Below, piece after piece: positions 13,395 to 19,045 of a stretch of 19,045 nucleotides of DNA; the first letter of the stretch is position 1; each line of letters starts with the position of its first letter. Position numbers and translations under genes: made by a program. The notes beneath the pieces are model-generated. The model was not told the DNA's origin. It was given only the letters and a program-made list of their open reading frames with translations, and ran no database searches. Origin of the DNA: DAHUZJ01 sp050743865 (GTDB lineage: Bacteria > Actinomycetota > Acidimicrobiia > Acidimicrobiales > RAAP-2); the NCBI GenBank assembly GCA_050743865.1, contig JBOGGE010000250.1, positions 1-19,045 of the forward strand, in the 5' to 3' direction.

Positions 13395-15823
13395 TCGGTC
13401 TCCGCCAGGAGCTCGTAGGCCGGGTTGAGCATGGCCAGGCGGCCGCGCCGCTCGCCGATCATGCCCTGGACCGCCATCTGCGCCCCGGTGCGGACGCCGC
13501 CGACCTCCCGGCGCCCGAGGAAGACCACCAGCAGCTCGGCGCCGCTGGCGTCGCTCAGCGTGCACTCGAGGGCCGGCACCCCCGACCACGGCTGGATCCT
13601 GACCGAGCGGACCCGGCCGGCGACCCGGGCCTGCTGGCGGAAGCGCAGCCCGGCGATGGGGCTGGTCCCGGCCACGTCGACGAACTGCTCGGGATCGGGC
13701 GTCGCCGGGCCCGGGCGCCCGTCGGTCGCCGGCCGCTCCGTCCGTCCGAGGTCCTTCTGGTCGGCAACCAGGTCGGCCACGTGGAACGGCACCAGGGTGG
13801 CGTTGACGTGGGGAACCTGCCCCAGGACCCGCACCAGGCGATCGGCGTTCTTGCCGTGCAGGAGCACGGCCCAGCTCCGGCGGTAACTGCGGGTCGGGAT
13901 GAGCACGCTCACCTCGGTCTGCCCGTCACCGGCCGCCTTGGCCACCAGCTCCATCGCCGCCCGGGAGAGCCGGCGGTCGGGCACCTCGACCACCTCGAGC
14001 GGCAGGCTCGACAGCCCGAGATCCCGCCACCGCCGCATGACGGCCTCCGCCCGCCGGGTGTCGGTGTTGAAGTGGACGGCGTAGAGCTCACCCGGGTTCA
14101 GGTTCCTGGCGAACTGGATGGCCCGCGCCGTGGCCAGGTCGATGCGGTCGACCAGCACGATGGCGGTGTGGCGCCGGAGGACCGGCGCCACGCAGGCCTG
14201 GAGGGCGACACCCTCGTCGAGGACGGCGTCCTCCACCCGGTACTGGCGATTGGTCCGCATCAGCCCATAGATGAGCACGGGCATGACAAGCACCACCACC
14301 CAGGCGCCCCGGGTGAACTCGGTGACGGCGAAGATGATCACGACCACCAGGCACACCGTGCCGGCGACGGCGTTGACCGCCACCCCCCGCTGCCATCCCT
14401 CCTCGTGGTGGCGGAGGTGATGGCGGGCCATCCCGAACCCGGCCATGGTGAAGCCGGTGAAGACCCCGATGGCGTACATGGGGATGAGCACCGCCACCTG
14501 GGCCCCCGTCGCCACCAGGAGGGCGATGGACACCACGGCGAGGACGATGATCCCGTTCGAGAACACCAGCCGGTGGCCCCGCACGGTGAGCGGCCGGGGC
14601 AGGAAGGAGTCCTCGGCGACGAAGCTCACGAGGAACGGGAACCCGGTGAAGCTGGTGTTGGCCGCCAGCACCAGGATGAGCGCCGTGGCCGCCTGCAGGC
14701 ACCCGTACAGGGACGACCCGAGCACGCCATGGCCGTACACCAGCCGCCCGATCTCGGAGACCACCGTGGGGGCCCCCGACATGAAGGGTCGGGCGTGGGT
14801 GGCGGCGGCCAGGAGGGACACGCCCAGGAACATCGACCCGAGGATCGTGCTCATGATGACGAGCGTGGTCCGGGCGTTGGCCGACTGCGGGTCCTTGAAG
14901 ACGCTCACGCCGTTCGAGATGGCCTCGGTGCCGGTCATGGCCGAGCCCCCGTTGGCGAAGGCCCGGGCCACGTAGAACAGCGACACCCCCAAGAAGAGCC
15001 CACCCCCCTCGTGGCCGAAGGCGATCTGGCCGCTGGCCACCGGCACGTGCCCCAGGTTCCCGAGGCCCGCTCGGACCAGGCCGACGACGATCAGCACCGC
15101 CATGTTGGCAATGAAGAAGTACGTCGGGAGGGCGAACACCCGCCCCGCCTCCCGCAGGCCGCGCAGGTTGGCGAAGGCGATGAGCACCACGAAGACCACC
15201 GAGATGGGGACGGCGAACGACGTCAGGCTGGGCACGGCCGAGATCACGGCGTCGGTCCCGGCCGCCACCGACACGGCCACGGTGATGGTGTAGCTGATGA
15301 GGAGGGCGGCGCCGGCGACCTGGGCCACGTTGGGGCCGAAGTTGTCGCGGCTGACCACGTAGGACCCGCCGGCCTTGGGGTAGGACCGCACCACGCCCCG
15401 GTAGCAGATGGTGACCACGGCCAGCACGGCCAGGATGACGAGCGTGATCGGCGTCACCAGGCCGAACGCCGCCAGCCCGCCGATCGGGACCAGGATCCGG
15501 AGGATCTGCTCGGTGGCATAGGCGGAGGACGAGAGGACGTCGGAGGACAAGACGGCCAGGGCCGTCGGCTTGCCCAGCCGCTCCCGCCGAAGCTGGTCGC
15601 TGATCAGCGGCTTCCCGAGCAGCAGCCGCTTCAGCCGGTAGGCCCGGGACTCGGGGAGCTCGAGGTCCGCCCACACGCCGACCGGGTCGGTCCATTGGGG
15701 CAGCTTCCCCGGGCGCGAGGTTGGCGCGGCTGGCCCCGGCGCGGCTGGCCCCGGGGCGGGGGGGCGCGTGGCGGCGGGGGGGCGCGTGGCGGCGGCGTGG
15801 TCGCCCGCCGGCGTGCTCGTCAT
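13376..15823 (-). CDS. KimA-like APC-superfamily permease with C-terminal OB-fold-like domain
   Basis: An 815-residue inner-membrane transporter. Residues 1-40 are a Pro/Ala-rich tail built from two short tandem repeats. LGKPTALAVLSSDVLSSSAYATEQIL (84-108) and YPKAGGSYVVSRDNFG (148-163) match KimA/YdaO-type permeases, which import potassium with protons in Bacillus; amino-acid transport is the alternative. About 12 membrane segments lie between 110 and 530. A cytosolic part (about 545-680, DRIDLATARAIQFAR ... VSVLIPTRSYRRSW) looks like the universal-stress-protein-like domain that binds c-di-AMP in KimA. Residues about 729-815 (RVAGRVRSVRIQPWSGVPALEC ... GRLAMLNPAYELL) read as an OB-fold domain like the stand-alone OB-fold proteins found near such permeases in other actinobacteria. 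ATG 15823 has AGGGG about 7 nt upstream. Upstream on the same strand is tetR; downstream is the ligase. Confidence 0.88.
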   Translation of the reverse strand: MTSTPAGDHAAATRPPAATRPPAPGPAAPGPAAPTSRPGKLPQWTDPVGVWADLELPESRAYRLKRLLLGKPLISDQLRRERLGKPTALAVLSSDVLSSSAYATEQILRILVPIGGLAAFGLVTPITLVILAVLAVVTICYRGVVRSYPKAGGSYVVSRDNFGPNVAQVAGAALLISYTITVAVSVAAGTDAVISAVPSLTSFAVPISVVFVVLIAFANLRGLREAGRVFALPTYFFIANMAVLIVVGLVRAGLGNLGHVPVASGQIAFGHEGGGLFLGVSLFYVARAFANGGSAMTGTEAISNGVSVFKDPQSANARTTLVIMSTILGSMFLGVSLLAAATHARPFMSGAPTVVSEIGRLVYGHGVLGSSLYGCLQAATALILVLAANTSFTGFPFLVSFVAEDSFLPRPLTVRGHRLVFSNGIIVLAVVSIALLVATGAQVAVLIPMYAIGVFTGFTMAGFGMARHHLRHHEEGWQRGVAVNAVAGTVCLVVVIIFAVTEFTRGAWVVVLVMPVLIYGLMRTNRQYRVEDAVLDEGVALQACVAPVLRRHTAIVLVDRIDLATARAIQFARNLNPGELYAVHFNTDTRRAEAVMRRWRDLGLSSLPLEVVEVPDRRLSRAAMELVAKAAGDGQTEVSVLIPTRSYRRSWAVLLHGKNADRLVRVLGQVPHVNATLVPFHVADLVADQKDLGRTERPATDGRPGPATPDPEQFVDVAGTSPIAGLRFRQQARVAGRVRSVRIQPWSGVPALECTLSDASGAELLVVFLGRREVGGVRTGAQMAVQGMIGERRGRLAMLNPAYELLAETDPGDGT
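15723..15793. repeat. Two in-frame tandem repeats in the permease N-terminus (15 bp x2 and 18 bp x2)
   Basis: GGCGCGGCTGGCCCC is repeated at 15723-15737 and 15738-15752, and an 18-bp unit of seven G followed by CGCGTGGCGGC at 15758-15775 and 15776-15793. On the minus strand they encode PGPAA twice and AATRPP twice. Both units are perfect and keep the frame. Confidence 0.95.
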
Positions 15824-15862
15824 CCCGTCCCCTGCGCCTGCACCGTGGCCCGCACCCTAGTC

Positions 15863-15884
15863 ACCGGGCCCTCCGGAACCCGGT
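15863..15884. terminator. Weak hairpin between tetR and permease genes
   Basis: ACCGGG (15863-15868) and CCCGGT (15879-15884) pair across a 10-nt loop. There is no T-tract. It could attenuate read-through from tetR into the permease gene or lie in the permease leader; neither is established. Confidence 0.25.
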
Positions 15885-15964
15885 AGGCCGCCGGGTGCGG
15901 GGTCAGGCCGCCGGGCACGGGATCACGCCGCCGGGTGCGGGGTCAGGCCGCCGGGTGCGGGGGT
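15885..15964. repeat. 20-bp tandem repeat x4 over the 3' end of tetR
   Basis: Four units close to AGGCCGCCGGGTGCGGGGTC start at 15885, 15905, 15925 and 15945; the second and fourth carry substitutions. The tetR stop (15943-15945) lies at the third-fourth unit boundary, and the same in-phase triplet TCA recurs in the neighbouring units, so the repeats look like copies of the gene's own end spread into the intergenic region. Confidence 0.92.
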
Positions 15965-16542
15965 GCGATCCCGAGGGCGCCGCAGGCCGCGGCCAGCGTC
16001 GCCGCCCGCACCTGGTCCCGATCCTCGTCCGGACCGGCCCGCAGGATGGCGGCGTGGACGGCACCGAGGGCAGCCCGGACCCGGGTCCGCTGTACGGCAT
16101 CAAGGCTCTCGGTCCCGGCCAGGAACTGGGACAGCCGGCGATACAGCGGGAATGCGGCGGTGAGCGCCGGACATCCCCTCACTGCCGGGTCGTTGGCGAG
16201 CACTCGCACCAGGTCGGCGTGCGCCACCACCAGGTCGACATAGCCCCCGACGGCCCGGCGGCGCGCCGAGGGTGACCGTTGGGGCTCCCCCCCGCCCACC
16301 AGCGACGCCAGGTCGGCCACCACCGGCTCGACGATGGCCGCCAGCAGATCGTCCTTGGTGCGGAAGTGGTAGTAGAGGGCAGCCTTGGTGAACCCCAGCC
16401 GTGCCGCGATCTCGCGGGTCGAGGTGGCGGCGTAGCCGTGGTCGGCGATGAGCCGCAGCGCCACCTCGGCGATGCGGGACCGGGTCTCCCGGTTCTCGCC
16501 GGGTGCGATCTCCCGGACGATCACCCCACCGCTCCATGCCAT
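15943..16542 (-). CDS. TetR-family transcriptional regulator
   Basis: A 199-residue repressor-type protein if ATG 16542 is used. The DNA-binding domain is clear: RSRIAEVALRLIADHGY (22-38) then the helix-turn-helix STREIAARLGFTKAALYYHF (41-60) and RTKDDLLAAI. The remaining all-helical part is the ligand-binding/dimerisation domain, too variable to predict an inducer. Five further in-frame ATGs lie upstream at 15-nt steps (to 16617), each from a 15-bp repeat coding MPGRP; a GGAGG at 16631-16635 is 13 nt before the outermost ATG, so an N-terminally extended form of 224 residues is possible. The gene is divergent from the MMPL exporter gene, and a dyad in the shared promoter region (16649-16672) is the likely operator. 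The stop lies in a 20-bp repeat tract. Confidence 0.9.
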   Translation of the reverse strand: MAWSGGVIVREIAPGENRETRSRIAEVALRLIADHGYAATSTREIAARLGFTKAALYYHFRTKDDLLAAIVEPVVADLASLVGGGEPQRSPSARRRAVGGYVDLVVAHADLVRVLANDPAVRGCPALTAAFPLYRRLSQFLAGTESLDAVQRTRVRAALGAVHAAILRAGPDEDRDQVRAATLAAACGALGIAPPHPAA

Positions 16543-16630
16543 CGGTCGCCCCGGCATCGGTCGCCCCAGCATCGGTCGCCCCGGCATCGGTCGCCCCGGC
16601 ATCGGTCGTCCCGGCATCGGTCGTCGGTCG
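16541..16630. repeat. 15-bp tandem repeat x5 plus partial, at the tetR start
   Basis: Units of ATCGGTCGCCCCGGC start at 16541, 16556, 16571, 16586 and 16601 with single substitutions in the second and fifth, and a partial sixth begins at 16616. On the minus strand each unit reads MPGRP (one MLGRP), with ATG codons at 16617, 16602, 16587, 16572, 16557 and 16542, all in frame with tetR. Each unit also has GGGG 6 nt before the next ATG. Confidence 0.95.
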
Positions 16631-16648
16631 CCTCCACGTCCCCGAGCG

Positions 16649-16672
16649 TACTTGACGGGCGGCAAGCAAGTA
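16649..16672. promoter_or_regulatory. Putative TetR operator dyad
   Basis: TACTTG (16649-16654) and CAAGTA (16667-16672) form a perfect 6-bp inverted repeat across 12 bp, 8 of 12 positions matching per half overall. The size suits a TetR dimer. It covers the -35 box and most of the spacer of the MMPL promoter, so bound repressor would block polymerase. An 8-bp palindrome CCGTACGG (16677-16684) overlaps the -10 box. Confidence 0.55.
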
Positions 16673-16680
16673 GCTACCGT
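16652..16680 (+). promoter_or_regulatory. Sigma-70-type promoter of the MMPL exporter gene
   Basis: TTGACG (16652-16657) and TACCGT (16675-16680) are separated by 17 bp, the best promoter in the window. Transcription would start near 16687, giving a leader of about 90 nt to GTG 16778. Confidence 0.75.
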
Positions 16681-16762
16681 ACGGCCCGGCACCGGGAGGG
16701 CCGGCGGCGGCGAGGCCAGCCCGGCACCTTCCGGAGTGCGAACGGCAATGACCGCGGGGGGC

Positions 16763-16770
16763 GGGAGGAG
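16763..16770 (+). promoter_or_regulatory. Shine-Dalgarno site of the MMPL gene
   Basis: GGGAGGAG ends 7 nt before GTG 16778 and selects that codon over the in-frame ATG at 16748, which has no ribosome site. Confidence 0.8.
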
Positions 16771-16777
16771 CGACACG

Positions 16778-18949
16778 GTGTTCTTGCGACTGGGCCGCGG
16801 CGTCGTCGGCCGGCCGTGGCTGGTGATCGGGCTCTGGGTGGTGGCGGCCGCCGTCATCATCGGGATGGCACCGAAGCTGTCGACGACGACCAACGAGGCC
16901 TCCTTCCTCCCGAACCACTACCAATCCGTCCAGGCCCAGGACCTCCAGAAGAAGGCGTTCCCGACGGCCGCCACCCCCGCCGCCCTGGTCGTCTTCGAGC
17001 GTGCCGACGGCCGGCCCCTTTCGGCCGCCGATTCCACCACCGTCGACGGCATCGCCACCAAGCTGAGCGCCAAGCACATCCCCACCCTGGGCACCATCCA
17101 GGCCCTGCCCCCGTCCAAGAACGGCCTGGTCCAGCTGGTCGGCGTGCAAATGACCAACGCCCAGGGCCAGCTGACCAAGGCCCAGACGGCGGCGATCGGC
17201 TCTCTCCGCGGCGACGTGGCCACCCTGGCTTCGGGCACCGGCATGCGGGCCGGGGTCACGGGCACAGCGGCGCAGCAGGTGGACCAGCAGAAGTCGGGTG
17301 AACGGGCGAACCAGGTGGTGGCGATCGCCACCATCAGCCTGATCCTGGCCCTCCTGCTGCTCATCTTCCGTAGCCCGCTGATCGCCCTGCTCCCGGTGGT
17401 GGTCATCGGCGTCGTCGCCGAGGTCGCCAACGGTCTCATCGCCTCGGCCAGCCGGGCGTTCAACCTGAACATCGACAACACCGTCACGGCCATGCTCATC
17501 GTCGTGCTCTTCGGCGTCGGCACCGACTACATCCTCTTCCTCCTGTTCCGTTACCGGGAGCGCCTGCGGGCCGGCGACGATCCGAAGGCCGCCATCGTCG
17601 GCGCCATCGGCCGGGTCGGGCCGGCCATCGCCACCGCAGCCGGCGCCGTGATCATCGCCTTCCTGGCCCTCACCTTGTCGAGCCTCAGCCTCCTGCGCTC
17701 CCTAGGCCCGGCACTGGCCATCGCCGTCGCCACCACCCTGGTGGCCGGCCTCACGCTCATCCCGGCGATCGTCTCGCTGCTCGGCACCAAGATCTTCTGG
17801 CCGTCGCGATCCTGGAAGGCGGAACCGACCGGGGCGCGTTTCGGCGCCATCGGCGGCGCGCTCGGCCGCCGCCCCGGTCGCTTCGCGCTGGCCAGCGGGG
17901 GCATCCTGGTCGCCCTGGGCATCGCCGCCTTCGGCTTTCATCCCACGTTCAACCTGACATCAGGTTCGAACACCACGAGCCAATCGGCCATCTACAGCCA
18001 CGTGCTGCTGAAGGGCTACCCGGCCGGCGCCACCGAGCCGACCGACGTCTATCTCGAGTCCACCAACGGGCGCCCGCTCCCGGGCGCCGATCTCGCCCCG
18101 TACGGCCATCGCCTGGCGGCCACGCCCGGCGTGGCGACGGTGGCCGCACCCCGCCTGGCCGAAGACCAGACGGTCGCCGACTACCGGGTGGTCCTCGACC
18201 GGCCGGGCCAGTCCAACGCCGCCATGACGACGGTCCGCGGCCCACTCCAGAAGGCCGTGGACACCGCGCCGGCGGGCACCCGGCCTCTCGTCGGCGGCAT
18301 CACGTCGGTGTACGTCGACCTGCAGACCGCCATGAACCACGACTACGGCATCGTCTTCCCGGTGGCGGCCGTGCTCATCCTCCTCATCCTCGGGCTGCTG
18401 CTGCGGAGCGTCGTGGCGCCGTGGTACCTGATGGGCGCCGTCGGCCTCGGTTTCGCCGGGACGCTCGGGGCGTCGGTCCTCGTGTTCCAGCACTTCGGCG
18501 GGGCGGCCGGGCTGACGTTCATCCTGCCCGTCGTCATGTACCTCTTCGTGGTGGCACTGGGGACGGACTACAACATCCTGATGATCTCGAGGCTCCGGGA
18601 GGAGGCGGGCGAGGGACGGACCCCGAGATCGGCAGCAGCCATGGCCGTCCACCACGCCGGGCCGACGGTGGCGGCGGCCGGCCTCATCCTGGCCGGGACC
18701 TTCGCCTCGCTCATCCTGGCCGGCGGCAGCACGTTGAGCCAGATGGGCTTCGCCGTGTCGTTCGGGATCGTCGTGGCCGCCTTCGTCATGGCCATGTTCC
18801 TCACCCCGGCCATCACGGCCATGATCGGGCACCGCGCCTGGTGGCCGGGCCACCAGGAGGACCGGGGCCCGTCCGGGCCGCCCGGCCCGCAGCCTCCTGG
18901 CCAGCCGGTGCTGGCCGGGACGACCCGCGGGTCGTCCGAGCAGGGATAG
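16778..18949 (+). CDS. MMPL-family (RND superfamily) membrane exporter
   Basis: A 723-residue inner-membrane transporter, the usual length for the actinobacterial MMPL type, powered by the proton gradient and expected to export a lipid, lipopeptide or drug. The two-fold RND plan is clear: one membrane helix (about 12-33, PWLVIGLWVVAAAVIIGM), a periplasmic loop (about 34-175), five helices, a second helix and loop (about 375-525) and five more helices. Each half has the proton-relay Asp-Tyr pair, D250-Y251 in GVGTDYILFLLFRYRE and D597-Y598 in ALGTDYNILMISRLRE, matching the MmpL3 relay sites. The C-terminal tail is short and Gly/Pro-rich. The start GTG is set by its ribosome site. A divergent tetR gene with an operator-like dyad over the -35 box suggests repression relieved by a ligand, perhaps the exported compound. 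Confidence 0.95.
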   Translation: MFLRLGRGVVGRPWLVIGLWVVAAAVIIGMAPKLSTTTNEASFLPNHYQSVQAQDLQKKAFPTAATPAALVVFERADGRPLSAADSTTVDGIATKLSAKHIPTLGTIQALPPSKNGLVQLVGVQMTNAQGQLTKAQTAAIGSLRGDVATLASGTGMRAGVTGTAAQQVDQQKSGERANQVVAIATISLILALLLLIFRSPLIALLPVVVIGVVAEVANGLIASASRAFNLNIDNTVTAMLIVVLFGVGTDYILFLLFRYRERLRAGDDPKAAIVGAIGRVGPAIATAAGAVIIAFLALTLSSLSLLRSLGPALAIAVATTLVAGLTLIPAIVSLLGTKIFWPSRSWKAEPTGARFGAIGGALGRRPGRFALASGGILVALGIAAFGFHPTFNLTSGSNTTSQSAIYSHVLLKGYPAGATEPTDVYLESTNGRPLPGADLAPYGHRLAATPGVATVAAPRLAEDQTVADYRVVLDRPGQSNAAMTTVRGPLQKAVDTAPAGTRPLVGGITSVYVDLQTAMNHDYGIVFPVAAVLILLILGLLLRSVVAPWYLMGAVGLGFAGTLGASVLVFQHFGGAAGLTFILPVVMYLFVVALGTDYNILMISRLREEAGEGRTPRSAAAMAVHHAGPTVAAAGLILAGTFASLILAGGSTLSQMGFAVSFGIVVAAFVMAMFLTPAITAMIGHRAWWPGHQEDRGPSGPPGPQPPGQPVLAGTTRGSSEQG

Positions 18950-18986
18950 GACCTCCTCCGGCCGGCCCGCTCAGGACGCCCGGACC

Positions 18987-19040
18987 CCTTGGCCGGGGGG
19001 TGCGCCTCGGCCGGGAGGTATGCCTTGGCCCACGGGGTGC
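18987..19040. repeat. Imperfect 18-bp tandem repeat x3 after the MMPL gene
   Basis: Units starting at 18987, 19005 and 19023 share the pattern CCT(T/C)GGCC...GGGGT with several substitutions. The tract starts 37 bases after the MMPL stop and may continue past the window edge. I see no gene in 18950-19045. Confidence 0.7.
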
Positions 19041-19045
19041 AAGCG

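Noticed and set aside
15885..16630. CRISPR array from the repeated units near tetR
   Set aside because: Units of 15 and 20 bp are head-to-tail without spacers, so they are minisatellites.
16448..16777. MMPL gene starting upstream of GTG 16778 (ATG 16448 or ATG 16748)
   Set aside because: The region before 16687 lies upstream of the promoter and overlaps tetR. ATG 16748 has no ribosome site, while GTG 16778 has an excellent one.

Overview
The window is GC-rich DNA (GC-ending codons dominate almost every gene) from an actinobacterium. The taxonomic reading rests on a mycothiol-type DinB/MDMPI enzyme, MMPL/TetR and KimA-like permease genes of actinobacterial style, and several start codons 6-7 nt behind a -10 box, which suggests leaderless mRNAs. 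A soil or sediment member of Acidimicrobiia or a related class is my guess, not something the sequence proves.

Left part (1-7520): the 3' part of a VapC-type PIN-domain toxin gene runs in from the left edge. It is followed by a UvrD/Rep-type superfamily 1 helicase with a C-terminal HRDC domain and an N-terminal Cys/His motif, then by a SNF2-family superfamily 2 ATPase with an N-terminal SWIM zinc finger. A diverged second copy of the vapC 3' end plus about 100 bases of its downstream flank lies after the SNF2 gene. The two-helicase block is therefore bracketed by direct repeats of 239 bases. Degenerate DNA with small tandem repeats fills 6963-7520.

Middle part (7521-11710): a slipin/stomatin-type SPFH membrane protein on the minus strand is visibly less GC-rich than its neighbours and carries a TTA codon. 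A 390-base intergenic region with a G/C homopolymer hairpin separates it from a divergent nitrilase with an intact Glu-Lys-Cys triad. Next come a small ECF-like sigma factor translationally coupled to an O6-methylguanine-DNA methyltransferase, and a mycothiol-dependent maleylpyruvate isomerase-type protein with its own promoter.

Right part (11716-18949): a minus-strand group holds a TetR regulator, a KimA-like APC-superfamily potassium/amino-acid permease fused to a C-terminal OB-fold-like domain, and a MatB/acyl-CoA synthetase-like ligase. The permease-ligase junction carries a 29-bp tandem duplication that creates a 10-codon mini-ORF linking the two genes by overlapping stop/start codons. 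The TetR gene is divergent from an MMPL-family (RND) exporter; a good promoter with a dyad over its -35 box lies between them, and the TetR gene begins in a 15-bp tandem repeat that supplies six in-frame ATG codons.

A recurring theme is short tandem duplication at gene ends and in linkers (units of 6, 13, 15, 18, 20 and 29 bp). Those inside reading frames have units divisible by three. I see no tRNA, rRNA, CRISPR array or transposase. No complete undescribed system is proven. The best candidates for new biology are the mini-ORF relay, the ATG-repeat start of the TetR gene, the permease-OB fusion and the repeat-bracketed helicase pair.
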